DNA of 64,000 nt, taken from positions 1,768,463 through 1,832,462 of the forward strand of contig NZ_CP041763.1 of assembly GCF_007559005.1 (NCBI RefSeq). Reading direction: 5' to 3'. The notes beneath the pieces are model-generated. The model was not told the origin of the DNA, searched no databases, and worked only from the letters and a program-made list of their open reading frames with translations. The position numbers and the translations under genes were made by a program. The stretch comes from Gordonia zhaorongruii (GTDB taxonomy: Bacteria; Actinomycetota; Actinomycetes; Mycobacteriales; Mycobacteriaceae). Positions within the stretch are counted from its first letter, which is position 1. Each line of letters begins with the position of its first letter. Shown piece after piece: positions 17,143-25,442 of the stretch.

Positions 17143-17823
17143 TCAGCCGCCACCGTCGGCCGCGAGGCGGTATCCGACGCCGCGCACCGTCTCGATCGCG
17201 GCACACTCGAACGGCGCATCGATCTGCTTCCGCAGGTAGCTGACGTAGACCTCGACGACGTTCTCGTTCCCCCGGTAGTTGATGTCCCACACCGAATCGA
17301 GGATCTCCGTCTTCGTGACGGCCTGGCCACGTCTGCGCATCAGGTACTCGAGCACCCCGAACTCGCGCGGTGTGAGGGACAGTTCGACCTCACCGCGGTG
17401 CACTGTGTGCGCACCCGGATCCAGCCGCAGGCTCCCCGCAGACAGGACGGATGGCCGTTCCGGTGCGGCCCGGCGCGCGAGCGCACGCATACGGGCGATC
17501 AGGACGACGAACGAGAACGGCTTGGTGAGGTAATCGTCGGCACCGAAATCGAACGCGTCGGCTTGGTCGTACTCGCCGTCCTTCGCCGTCAGCATGAGCA
17601 CCGGAGTCCACACGCCGGCCGCCCGCAGGTCGCGGACCACTTCGTACCCGTTGCGACCAGGCATCATGATGTCGAGAACGACGACGTCGAACGCCTCGGT
17701 CGTCGCCTTCTCCAGTCCGGCGACGCCGTCATGGACCACGTCGACGACCCATCCCTCGGCAGCCAGCATCCGCCGAACCGTCTCCGCGACGTTGCGATCG
17801 TCATCCACCACCAGCACACGCAC
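17143..17823 (-). CDS. OmpR/PhoB-family response regulator
   Basis: 226 residues from the GTG at 17823. The receiver domain begins at once (RVLVVDDDR), with phosphoacceptor Asp51 in VVVLDIMMPGRNGYE and the conserved Lys in LTAKDGEYDQ. The C-terminal winged helix has SLTPREFGVLEYLMRRRGQAVTK and ends VRGVGYRL, the standard OmpR signature. The GTG is chosen because it gives the normal family length; ATG 17862 would add 13 unconserved residues. It faces the sensor kinase at 15740-17134 tail to tail (8 bp apart) and its 5' end is divergent from the HadAB-like gene. It probably serves as the kinase's partner and may control the PAP2 operon or itself; no repeated operator was identified. Confidence 0.9.
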   Translation of the reverse strand: MRVLVVDDDRNVAETVRRMLAAEGWVVDVVHDGVAGLEKATTEAFDVVVLDIMMPGRNGYEVVRDLRAAGVWTPVLMLTAKDGEYDQADAFDFGADDYLTKPFSFVVLIARMRALARRAAPERPSVLSAGSLRLDPGAHTVHRGEVELSLTPREFGVLEYLMRRRGQAVTKTEILDSVWDINYRGNENVVEVYVSYLRKQIDAPFECAAIETVRGVGYRLAADGGG

Positions 17824-17986
17824 AGCTTCACTATTCCAGGTCAGCGCCGCGCCGGAATCCATGCGCGACCGAACGCCCGGATTCAGCCCGCCACGGGCAC
17901 TCCGCGGCCGCGGTTTCGCCGTGTCGAGCCGGGGATCATCCGACTCAATTTCGCGGCCGACGGTCTCCACCAGTAGTTTGGAGCAT

Positions 17987-19036
17987 GTGACTGCACCTCC
18001 CCCTACCCCAGATAACGCCGCCGACACCGGTTCGTCGGTCGCTTCGCGCGTCGGCCACTACTACCGGATGAACGACACGTTCCAGGTCGGTCGGGAGAAG
18101 ATCCGCGAGTACGCACGCGCGGTGCAGGATTACCACCCCGCCCACTGGGACCCCGAGGCCGCGGCCGCGTTGGGTTACTCCGGCCTCGTCGCGCCGCTGA
18201 CCTTCACGTCCATCCCGGCGATGGCCGCCAACCGGCATCTGTTCGAGTCGGTGATCGTCGGGTACGACACGTACGTGCAGACCGAGCAGGTTTTCGAGCA
18301 GCACCGACCGGTCGTCGTCGGCGATGAGCTGATCACCGACGTCGAGCTGTCGAGCGTCCGACGGATCGCGGGCAAGGACCTGATCACGGTGACCAATACG
18401 TTCACCGACACAAAGGGCGAGAAGGTGCACACGATGCACACCACCGTCGCCGGCGTCACGGCCGAGGAAGTCGACCCGGCTATCACCGAGTCGGTGCGCA
18501 AGGTGATGATGCACGATGTCAGCGTGCTCGCGAAGGACGACTCCGACGCGGCGTACACGCCGGCCGCGCGGCCCGAAGGCGACGTCCACGTCGCCGAGGA
18601 CGCACGAGTTCCCGGAAGCCCGTCGTTCGATGATCTGACGGTCGGTGACGAGATCCCGGTCAGGAACGCAAGCCTTTCGCGCGGCGACCTCGTCAACTAC
18701 GCAGGTGTCGCGGGTGACGCCAATCCGATCCATTGGGACGAGGAGATCGCTCGCCTTGCGGGACTTCCCGATGTGATCGCCCACGGCATGGTCACGATGG
18801 GCCTCGGTGCCGGATTCGTATCCTCGTGGTCAGGTGACCCCGGTGCCGCCACACGATTCGGTGTGCGTCTGGCGTCACCTGCCATCGTCTCCGCGGAGAA
18901 CGGCGGCAGCATCGAGTACAGCGGCAAGATCAAGTCGCTCGATCCGGAGACGCGTACTGGCGTGGTCCTCGTCGTCGCGAAGTCGAACGGCAAGAAGATC
19001 TTCGGTCTCGCCACGATGGCGATCCGGTTCCCCTGA
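17987..19036 (+). CDS. Fused HadA/HadB-type (3R)-hydroxyacyl-ACP dehydratase (MaoC family)
   Basis: 349 residues containing two hotdog domains. The N-terminal half (about 25-160) resembles the non-catalytic HadA/HadC subunit, with the conserved QDYHPAHWDPEAA and YSGLVAPLTF. The C-terminal half (about 210-349) is a catalytic MaoC/HadB domain with GVAGDANPIHWDEEIARLAG, where Asp244 and His249 form the hydratase dyad. In mycobacteria HadA and HadB are separate proteins that dehydrate 3-hydroxyacyl-ACP in FAS-II mycolic acid elongation; fused forms are known in Gordonia and relatives. The GTG start at 17987 has GGAG 6 nt upstream. The usual rpmG-secE-nusG neighbours of hadABC are absent, so this could alternatively be a fatty-acid or polyester hydratase. 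Confidence 0.8.
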   Translation: MTAPPPTPDNAADTGSSVASRVGHYYRMNDTFQVGREKIREYARAVQDYHPAHWDPEAAAALGYSGLVAPLTFTSIPAMAANRHLFESVIVGYDTYVQTEQVFEQHRPVVVGDELITDVELSSVRRIAGKDLITVTNTFTDTKGEKVHTMHTTVAGVTAEEVDPAITESVRKVMMHDVSVLAKDDSDAAYTPAARPEGDVHVAEDARVPGSPSFDDLTVGDEIPVRNASLSRGDLVNYAGVAGDANPIHWDEEIARLAGLPDVIAHGMVTMGLGAGFVSSWSGDPGAATRFGVRLASPAIVSAENGGSIEYSGKIKSLDPETRTGVVLVVAKSNGKKIFGLATMAIRFP

Positions 19037-19082
19037 GTTCACACCCACCGATGGCGCGGCGAGCGCCGACTCCGGCGACGTT

Positions 19083-19487
19083 TCAGAGGTGAGTCGCGCG
19101 CAGCGCGCTCATCCGTCCGTCGAGGCTTCCCGGTCCCTCCGCATCGAAGTACGGTGCGTGCTCGGCAGTGGTCGGGTCGATCGTCGTGCCCAGCCGGCCG
19201 AGTTCGACCAGTACCGGGACGGCGGTCAGACCGAGTTCGGTCAGCGAGTACCGCCCCTGCTTCCCTCGTCCAACCTGGGATTTACTGAGGAAGCCGGCCG
19301 CGGTGAGGTCGGCGAGGCGCCGCGATAGGACTGGCGCGCTGATGCCCTCGTCGCTGCCCGCCAGAAGATCGCGGAACGAGCGCCGATCATGCAGGCTGAT
19401 GTCGCGCAGGATGAGCAGGCTCCATTGATCCCCGAGCATCTCAAGGGCTCGGTTGATCGGGCAGGTCGACCGCGGCGTGGTGATCAC
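19083..19487 (-). CDS. HxlR-family transcriptional regulator
   Basis: 134 residues with the compact winged helix typical of HxlR proteins: CPINRALEMLGDQWSLLILR at the start (the family's conserved Cys is present), then RSFRDLL, SAPVLSRRLADLTAAGFLSK and the wing GRYSLTELG. Family members sense aldehydes, quinones or other electrophiles, often through that Cys, and commonly control the divergent oxidoreductase gene. Here it faces the oxidoreductase-hydrolase fusion at 19584 across 96 bp, and repeated half-sites at 19512-19559 fit an HxlR operator. Autoregulation plus control of the fusion gene is the simplest reading. Confidence 0.9.
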   Translation of the reverse strand: MITTPRSTCPINRALEMLGDQWSLLILRDISLHDRRSFRDLLAGSDEGISAPVLSRRLADLTAAGFLSKSQVGRGKQGRYSLTELGLTAVPVLVELGRLGTTIDPTTAEHAPYFDAEGPGSLDGRMSALRATHL

Positions 19488-19511
19488 AACATCTCCGATG
19501 TGGTTGCATTC

Positions 19512-19559
19512 TGTTACTAGTCGCGCTTAAGGTACAGCGACTGGTAACAGATTGTTACC
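19512..19559. promoter_or_regulatory. Candidate HxlR operator array
   Basis: TGTTACTAGTCGC (19512-19524) is an inverted match, with one mismatch, to GCGACTGGTAACA (19537-19549). The latter's GGTAACA also forms a perfect inverted repeat with TGTTACC (19553-19559). Three related half-sites thus lie between the divergent HxlR gene and the fusion gene, consistent with a dimeric winged-helix regulator acting on both. Confidence 0.65.
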
Positions 19560-19583
19560 ACATTGAAGCTGAAGGAGCCTCGA

Positions 19584-21464
19584 TTGAAGGCCTTCGTCCT
19601 TGAGAAGTACGGATCACAGCTGCGGGAAACGAACATGCCGGTACCGACCCCCGGACCGCGTGAGGTGCTCGTGCGCATGGCCGCAGCAGGTGTGAACCCC
19701 GCCGACGAGCGGCTGCGCTCGGGCGAGTTCAAGGCGATCTTCCCCTTCCCACTCCCCAAGGTCATGGGCGGCGAGTTCGCGGGCGAGGTCGTCGCGGCGG
19801 GTGCCGCCGTCACCGCTCCGGCGGTGGGCGACGCCGTGTACGGCTACGTCGATCTGGCCGCCACCGGCGCCCTCTCCGAGTTCATCGCCGTCGATGCCTC
19901 CACTGTCTCCATTGCACCGCGTTCGGTGAGCCTGACCGAGGCCGCAGCCCTTCCCGTCGCTGCCCTCACCGCTTGGCAGGCACTGGTCGAGATAGGCGAC
20001 GTGAAAGCAGGTCAGACCGTGCTGATTCACGGGGGCACCGGCGGCGTGGGATCGATCGCGATCGAGCTGGCCAAGCATCTCGGCTGCACAGTCGCTGCCA
20101 CCGTGTCGGAGCCGAATGTCGAAGCAGCCCGTGAACTCGGAGCCGACATCGTCATCGACTACCGCAGCGAGGAATTCTCGCAACGACTCGCCGGCGTCCC
20201 CGTCGATCTCGTCCTCGACACCCAGGGCGGGAACACGTTACTGGCGTCGCTCGGAGTGCTGCGCCGCGGTGGCACCGCAGTGGGCATCTCCGGACCTCCC
20301 GACCCGAGGTTCGCGCAGCGCGTCGGAGTCAATCCGTTGGTGAAGCTCGCGATCCGTGCCATGAGCGCACGCGTTCGTCGCAGGGCCCGCTCACTCGGCG
20401 TCGACTACCGGTTTCTGTTCATCTCCCCGGACGGCGCCGTGCTGCGCCGGTTCGCCGAACTCGTCGATGAGCGCGCTATTCGACCGGTCATCGACCACGT
20501 GCTGCCGTTCGGCCAGACTCCCCAAGCTCTCGCCGATGTGGTCGGCGGCGGGAATCGCGGCAAGGTTCTGGTCACCACGGAGCCGGGGGCGGCGACCGGA
20601 CCACTCTCCCAGCGTCGCCCGACCACTTGGGCCACGGCACCCAACGAACGCCTCGTCGTCCGCTCGCGCACCGTCGTCTACCGCGATCTCGGCCCGCAGG
20701 ACGGTGTCCCGCTGGTTCTGCTCGCCCACCTGGGCGCCACGCTCGACGAGTGGGACCCCCGCTTCGTGGATGCACTGGCCGAAGACCGCCGGGTGATCGC
20801 CTTCGACCAACCTGGAATCGGTGGGTCCACCGGCAGCGTTCCCGGAACCGTCGCCGCGATGACCCGATCTGTCGAGGAGTTCATCGCCACCCTCGGGCTG
20901 GCACAGATCGATGTGCTCGGTTTCTCGCTCGGCGGCTTCGTCGCACAACAACTGACCCTCGACAGGCCCGACCTCGTGCGTCGACTCGTCCTGGCGGGTA
21001 CCGGCCCCGCTGGCGGCGAGGGTATCGAGCGCCCGACCGGTGCGGCGTACATCTACGGGGACATGGTCCGTGCCGCGCTGGCGCGCACCGATGCCAAGGA
21101 GTTCCTGTTCTTTCCCCGCACGCACTCGGGCAAGAGCGCGGCCGCTGCCTACCTCTCGAGGCTGAGCGAACGGGTCATGGATCGCGACGAGCCGATCGCA
21201 GTGCCGGCCTTCCATCGCCAGATCATGGCGATCAGAGCGTGGGGAAATACTGCGCCGCAAGATCTTTCCCGTATCTGCATCCCGACGCTCATCGCCAATG
21301 GCGACAACGATCGCATGGTGCCCACCGCGCTCTCGTACGACGTGCACGCGCGCATCCCCGGCAGCACACTCATCGTCTATCCGGACTCCGGCCACGGTGG
21401 AGTATTCCAGTACGGTGACGAATTCGTATCCGCGGTACGGGACCACCTCGACACCGACGCCTGA
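19584..21464 (+). CDS. Fusion: zinc-independent quinone oxidoreductase-like MDR plus alpha/beta hydrolase
   Basis: 626 residues. Residues about 1-310 are a medium-chain dehydrogenase/reductase of the quinone oxidoreductase type: PGPREVLVRMAAAGVNPADE, GGEFAGEVVAAGAAV, and the NADPH loop IHGGTGGVGSIAIELAKHLG. It lacks the structural-zinc cysteines. After a short linker, residues about 335-626 are an alpha/beta hydrolase with nucleophile LGFSLGGF, acid GDNDRMVP and His in PDSGHGGV. A TTG start at 19584 is chosen: GAAGGAG lies 6 nt upstream and MKAFVLEKYG is the usual family N-terminus. Both active sites look intact, suggesting sequential reduction and hydrolysis of one compound. Regulated by the divergent HxlR gene. 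No substrate known. Confidence 0.85.
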   Translation: MKAFVLEKYGSQLRETNMPVPTPGPREVLVRMAAAGVNPADERLRSGEFKAIFPFPLPKVMGGEFAGEVVAAGAAVTAPAVGDAVYGYVDLAATGALSEFIAVDASTVSIAPRSVSLTEAAALPVAALTAWQALVEIGDVKAGQTVLIHGGTGGVGSIAIELAKHLGCTVAATVSEPNVEAARELGADIVIDYRSEEFSQRLAGVPVDLVLDTQGGNTLLASLGVLRRGGTAVGISGPPDPRFAQRVGVNPLVKLAIRAMSARVRRRARSLGVDYRFLFISPDGAVLRRFAELVDERAIRPVIDHVLPFGQTPQALADVVGGGNRGKVLVTTEPGAATGPLSQRRPTTWATAPNERLVVRSRTVVYRDLGPQDGVPLVLLAHLGATLDEWDPRFVDALAEDRRVIAFDQPGIGGSTGSVPGTVAAMTRSVEEFIATLGLAQIDVLGFSLGGFVAQQLTLDRPDLVRRLVLAGTGPAGGEGIERPTGAAYIYGDMVRAALARTDAKEFLFFPRTHSGKSAAAAYLSRLSERVMDRDEPIAVPAFHRQIMAIRAWGNTAPQDLSRICIPTLIANGDNDRMVPTALSYDVHARIPGSTLIVYPDSGHGGVFQYGDEFVSAVRDHLDTDA

Positions 21465-21530
21465 GTCTCATTCGCGGCCGAGTGGATACACTTCGGCCAT
21501 GATCGCAGCACAGCCTGCGGTGGTGCGCCG

Positions 21531-21743
21531 ATGAGCGGACTGTCCGCGACCGACCGAGCTCTCCTGGACGTCGCGCGGCGCCAGTACCGATCACCCAACG
21601 CACACGCCGACGCCGTGCGTGACGAACTCGGACTCTCACTCACCGAGTACTTTCACCGGGTGAACCAGCTCGTCGACGACCCCGAGGCCCTCGCCTACTC
21701 ACCGATCGTCATCAACCGGCTGCGACGAAGCCGCAGGGCGTAG
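21531..21743 (+). CDS. DUF3263 family protein
   Basis: 70 residues, MSGLSATDRALLDVARRQ and LGLSLTEYFHRVNQLVDDP, matching the small actinobacterial DUF3263 family, which I recall as a conserved protein with helix-turn-helix character (the GLSLTEYFHRVNQLV stretch). The function is unestablished. It is cytosolic, ends with a basic tail (INRLRRSRRA), and stands alone between the fusion gene and a TauE/SafE transporter, all on the plus strand. Confidence 0.75.
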   Translation: MSGLSATDRALLDVARRQYRSPNAHADAVRDELGLSLTEYFHRVNQLVDDPEALAYSPIVINRLRRSRRA

Positions 21744-21807
21744 TCTACTCTCCCGTCGGGCATGACCCGGCCGGCCTCCCTCACTCCAGGTATGGGAGGG
21801 TCCGCAC

Positions 21808-22575
21808 ATGGCCGATGCAGGGGTAGCGACTGTTCTCGCTCTGATCGTTCTCGGTCTCGCCGGCGGCATCGGCATCACTGCGCTCGGGCCGGGCGGAGTA
21901 CTGCCGACCATCGGCTTGTTCACCCTCACCGGACTTTCGGCGCCCGCCGTCGCCGGCACCGCCATCGTGACCCACGTAGCCACCGGACTCGCCGGATCAG
22001 CCGCGTTCTGGAAATCAGGTCAGCTCCGTCGTGCGGATACTCGCCACACCGCGGCGATCCTTGCGGGATCTGCCGTCGTCGGAACTCCAGTCGGTGTCTG
22101 GGTCAACACGCTTGTGCCAGACCGCGTGTTCGGCGTACTTCTGGCAGGGTTAGCGGTCGGGGCCGCGATACTCCTGTGGGTCCGCGAGGGCCAGTCACGC
22201 GTCTCGCAAGCCACAAGCAATCCGCCACCGACAGTCATCGTGGCTGTCGGCTTGTCAGTTGCACTGATGAGCGGGATCGTCGGCATCGGCGGGCCGATGC
22301 TGACCGTCCCGATTCTCATCGCACTCGGGACGCCGGTCCTCGAGTCGCTTGCGGCCGCGCAGGTCCAGTCGGTTGTGATCGCGGCGATCGGCTCGGTGGG
22401 CTACGCAGCGCACGGCGCCGTCGACTGGCGTCTCGCCGCCGTGATCGGACTTCCAGAACTGCTCGGCGTGTTCATCGGCTGGCGCATCGCTCACGCACTG
22501 CCGACGCGGGCGTTGAAATGCGCGCTGATCGTCGCATTGCTGGCACTTGCTCCGTACCTCGCGTTCGTAGCGTGA
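21808..22575 (+). CDS. TauE/SafE family membrane transporter
   Basis: 255 residues with about eight membrane helices and the two-repeat plan of the TauE/SafE (DUF81) family: LALIVLGLAGGIGITALGPGGVLPT near the start and a second copy around residue 150 (LSVALMSGIVGIGGPMLTVPIL), whose GIGG motif is diagnostic. Members move sulfite, sulfoacetate or other organic anions across the membrane; the substrate here is unknown. A GGGAGG ribosome binding site precedes the ATG. No sulfur genes are nearby. Confidence 0.87.
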   Translation: MADAGVATVLALIVLGLAGGIGITALGPGGVLPTIGLFTLTGLSAPAVAGTAIVTHVATGLAGSAAFWKSGQLRRADTRHTAAILAGSAVVGTPVGVWVNTLVPDRVFGVLLAGLAVGAAILLWVREGQSRVSQATSNPPPTVIVAVGLSVALMSGIVGIGGPMLTVPILIALGTPVLESLAAAQVQSVVIAAIGSVGYAAHGAVDWRLAAVIGLPELLGVFIGWRIAHALPTRALKCALIVALLALAPYLAFVA

Positions 22576-22613
22576 TCATCAGCACATATGCAATGAGATC
22601 AGCCCGTCGACCG

Positions 22614-22642
22614 TTGAAACCTGTAGCTCACTCCTCTAATGT
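22614..22642 (+). promoter_or_regulatory. Sigma-A-like promoter for the DUF4193 gene
   Basis: TTGAAA at 22614-22619 and TAATGT at 22637-22642 are separated by exactly 17 bp, an excellent housekeeping promoter for this group. The downstream ATG is at 22704, leaving a leader of about 55 nt. Confidence 0.55.
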
Positions 22643-22703
22643 TCCCGATCCGGGGAGAAGTGAAACCCAACACGTGATAACTGAAATACCGGGGAGACTC
22701 AAT

Positions 22704-23003
22704 ATGGCAACGGACTACGACGCACCACGACGCAACAGCGACGAGGACGTCACCGACACGACTCTGAACGCGCTCAAAAAGCAGACCACCCGCGAACAGG
22801 TCGAGATCATCGACGAGGATGAGGCGACTGCCGCCGAAGCATTCGAGCTGCCGGGCGCCGACCTCTCCGGTGAAGAGCTGTCGGTACCAGTCGTCCCGAA
22901 GCAGGACGACGAGTTCACCTGCACCAGCTGCTTTCTCGTTTACCACCGGACGCGGCTCGCCTTTGAGAAGGGCAACGAGAGGATCTGTTCCGACTGCGCG
23001 TAA
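22704..23003 (+). CDS. DUF4193 family small zinc-ribbon-like protein
   Basis: 99 residues, acidic in the middle (IIDEDEATAAEAFELPGADL), ending in two CxxC knuckles: CTSC and CSDC separated by about 25 residues. This matches DUF4193, an actinobacterial conserved family; the cysteines probably bind one zinc ion. The function is unknown; similar proteins bind nucleic acid or RNA polymerase, but nothing here proves that. A GGGGAG ribosome binding site (22691-22696) precedes the ATG, and a strong promoter lies at 22614-22642. A bidirectional terminator follows. Confidence 0.82.
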   Translation: MATDYDAPRRNSDEDVTDTTLNALKKQTTREQVEIIDEDEATAAEAFELPGADLSGEELSVPVVPKQDDEFTCTSCFLVYHRTRLAFEKGNERICSDCA

Positions 23004-23055
23004 CGGTCATGTAGCCGCGCAGCGAACATGCGACGTGTTCTAGGACGCTGCTAAG

Positions 23056-23090
23056 AAAAGCCCCTCCCGGAGTATCCAGGAGGGGCTTTG
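23056..23090. terminator. Bidirectional intrinsic terminator
   Basis: AAGCCCCTCC (23058-23067) pairs perfectly with GGAGGGGCTT (23079-23088) around an 11-nt loop. A CTTT run follows on the plus strand and TTTTCTT on the minus strand. It ends the DUF4193 transcript and also serves the tRNA-Pro gene on the opposite strand. Confidence 0.85.
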
Positions 23091-23105
23091 CCTTGTGCGC
23101 TTCTG

Positions 23106-23179
<74 letters not shown>

Positions 23180-23286
23180 TTGCCCCGGCGAACCGAAGCG
23201 AGATTTACCTTAGCCCACGCCCTCACGCGAGAACGAATCGCCTGGTCATCACCGGTACGTCAGCACGCGTTCATCAAGGCCGGCAG

Positions 23287-24738
23287 CTACTTCCGACGCT
23301 GCTCCCGCTTGTCCTTCACGCGCACGTTGACCCGCAGCGGCGAACCGTCGAAGCCGAAGGTCTCACGTAGCCGCCGTTCCAGGAACCGGCGGTAGCCGGC
23401 TTCCAAGAACCCGTTCGTGAACAGGACGAACGTCGGCGGCCGAGTCGCAGCCTGTGTGGCGAACATGACCCGTGGCTGACGACCGCCGCGAACGGGCGGC
23501 GGAGTCGCGGAGATGAGCTCCTTGAGCCAGTTGTTCAGTTGGCCCGTCGAGATGCGACGGTCCCACGAATCGAGGGCACCCTCCATCGCCGGAACCAGCT
23601 TCTGCACACTGCGGCCGGTCTGGGCCGAGATGTTGACGCGACGCGCCCACGGCACTCGTGCCAGTTCGCGATCGATCTCCTTGTCGAGCACCTCACGCCG
23701 GTCCTCGTCGACCAGATCCCATTTGTTGAACACGACGACGAGAGCACGACCGGTCTCGACGATCAGCGACAGCACGCGCAGATCCTGCTCGGTGATCGGC
23801 TCGCTGGCGTCGATCAGCAGCAACGCGACTTCGGCCGATTCCAGGGCGGCGCGCGTGCGCAGCGAGGCGTAGTACTCGTGACCGCTCGCCGTGCGGACCT
23901 TGCGGCGCAGTCCCGCGGTGTCGACGAACTGCCACGGCTTACCGCCCAGTTCGATCACCTCGTCGACCGGATCGACGGTGGTGCCTGCGACGTTGTCGAC
24001 CACCGAGCGTTCCTCACCCGCCAGCTTGTTCAGCAGTGAGCTCTTGCCGACGTTGGGCTTGCCGACCAGAGCGACGCGGCGCGGACCGCCCACGCCAGGA
24101 CGTGCACGCGGCGTATCGGGCATCACGTCGAGGATCCGATCGAGAAGATCAGCGGTTCCACGACCGTGAGCGGCCGAGATCGTGTGCGGCTCCCCCAGTC
24201 CCAGGGACCACAGCACCGCGGCATCTGCCTCAGCGCGCTCGGAGTCGACCTTGTTGGCAGCCAACAGGACCGGAGCCTTGGAGCGGCGCAGGACACGAGC
24301 CACCGCCTCGTCCGTAGCCGTCGCACCGACCGTGGCGTCCACAACGACGACGATCACGTCCGCTGACCGCATCGCGAGCTCAGCCTGCATGGCGATCGAC
24401 TGCCCCATGCCCTTCGCGTCCGGCTCCCACCCACCGGTATCGGTGACCATGAACGACCGGCCGGTCCACTCCGCCCGGTACGAGACCCGGTCACGGGTCA
24501 CCCCCGGCACGTCCTCGACGACGGCCTCGCGGCGTCCGAGAACACGGTTCACGAGCGTCGACTTGCCGACGTTCGGCCTCCCGACCACCGCTACGACGGG
24601 CAGCGCCGCCGGACCGTCCACCTGATCCTCATCGGAGACGAAATCGCTGATGTCCCAATCCGACTCGCTGCTCCATACCCCGTCTCCTGCGGCCTGATCC
24701 AGGTCGCCGAGATCGGCGTCGTCCGCGAAGTCGCTCAT
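23287..24738 (-). CDS. der: Ribosome biogenesis GTPase Der (EngA)
   Basis: 483 residues with two consecutive GTPase domains, unique to Der: G1 motifs GRPNVGKST (53-61) and GKPNVGKSS (226-233), G3 DTGGWE and DTAGLR, G4 NKVD and NKWD, then a C-terminal KH-like domain ending in basic residues. Der binds the 50S subunit and is needed for its maturation. About 45 acidic N-terminal residues precede the first G domain, an extension common in actinobacterial Der. The ATG at 24738 overlaps the cmk stop as ATGA, so it is the last gene of the coupled minus-strand series. Confidence 0.97.
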   Translation of the reverse strand: MSDFADDADLGDLDQAAGDGVWSSESDWDISDFVSDEDQVDGPAALPVVAVVGRPNVGKSTLVNRVLGRREAVVEDVPGVTRDRVSYRAEWTGRSFMVTDTGGWEPDAKGMGQSIAMQAELAMRSADVIVVVVDATVGATATDEAVARVLRRSKAPVLLAANKVDSERAEADAAVLWSLGLGEPHTISAAHGRGTADLLDRILDVMPDTPRARPGVGGPRRVALVGKPNVGKSSLLNKLAGEERSVVDNVAGTTVDPVDEVIELGGKPWQFVDTAGLRRKVRTASGHEYYASLRTRAALESAEVALLLIDASEPITEQDLRVLSLIVETGRALVVVFNKWDLVDEDRREVLDKEIDRELARVPWARRVNISAQTGRSVQKLVPAMEGALDSWDRRISTGQLNNWLKELISATPPPVRGGRQPRVMFATQAATRPPTFVLFTNGFLEAGYRRFLERRLRETFGFDGSPLRVNVRVKDKREQRRK

Positions 24739-25442
24739 CGCTGTCCTCCGATACGCGTCTCGACGAGCTCGGCGAGCCGGTCGAGAACTTGGTCCAACGT
24801 CATGTCACTGGTGTCGACGCGCACGGCGTCGTCCGCCGCACGAAGCGGCGATGCGGCGCGAGTCGAGTCCAGATGGTCGCGACGGTTCACGCTGTCGAGC
24901 ACCTCATCGAGAATGCTCTCGCGGCCTGCCGCGATGTTCTGCCGATGGCGGCGCTCGGCGCGCGCCTCCGGCGTTGCAGTCAGATAGATCTTCAAGGCGG
25001 CGTTCGGGAACACGACCGTGCCGATGTCCCTGCCCTCGACGACGAGCAGCGCCTCGTTCGCGTGATTTCGCTGCATCTCGACGAGTTGTGCGCGAACGGC
25101 GGCATTCGCCGACACCGCCGACACCGCGCCGGTCACCTCGTCGGCCCGGATCTCCTGCGAGACGTCGTCACCGTTGAGCGTGACGACGTTGTCGCCGCCG
25201 TCGTCGGCGATCAGCCGGATGTCCGCCGACGCGACGATATCGGCGACGCCGGCCTCACCGGGGTCCATGTCAGCGCGCAGGACCGCGAGCGTCGCCGCGC
25301 GATACATCGCGCCGGTGTCCAGGTACTGGGCATTCACCCGATCGGCGAGCAGTCGTGCAACGCTCGACTTTCCGGTGCCCGCAGGCCCATCGATCGCCAC
25401 GACGAGGTGGGTTACCGTGCGCTCGCATGCATCGGTACTCAC
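24735..25442 (-). CDS. cmk: Cytidylate kinase
   Basis: 235 residues. P-loop [11 protein letters not shown] (about 17-27), CMP-binding [20 protein letters not shown] and the LID region [26 protein letters not shown] fit bacterial CMP/dCMP kinase, which phosphorylates CMP and dCMP with ATP. Length is normal. It overlaps both the upstream pseudouridine synthase gene and der by 4 bp each (ATGA type), so translation is coupled. The order rlu-cmk-der is conserved in mycobacteria. Confidence 0.97.
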   Translation of the reverse strand: MSTDACERTVTHLVVAIDGPAGTGKSSVARLLADRVNAQYLDTGAMYRAATLAVLRADMDPGEAGVADIVASADIRLIADDGGDNVVTLNGDDVSQEIRADEVTGAVSAVSANAAVRAQLVEMQRNHANEALLVVEGRDIGTVVFPNAALKIYLTATPEARAERRHRQNIAAGRESILDEVLDSVNRRDHLDSTRAASPLRAADDAVRVDTSDMTLDQVLDRLAELVETRIGGQR

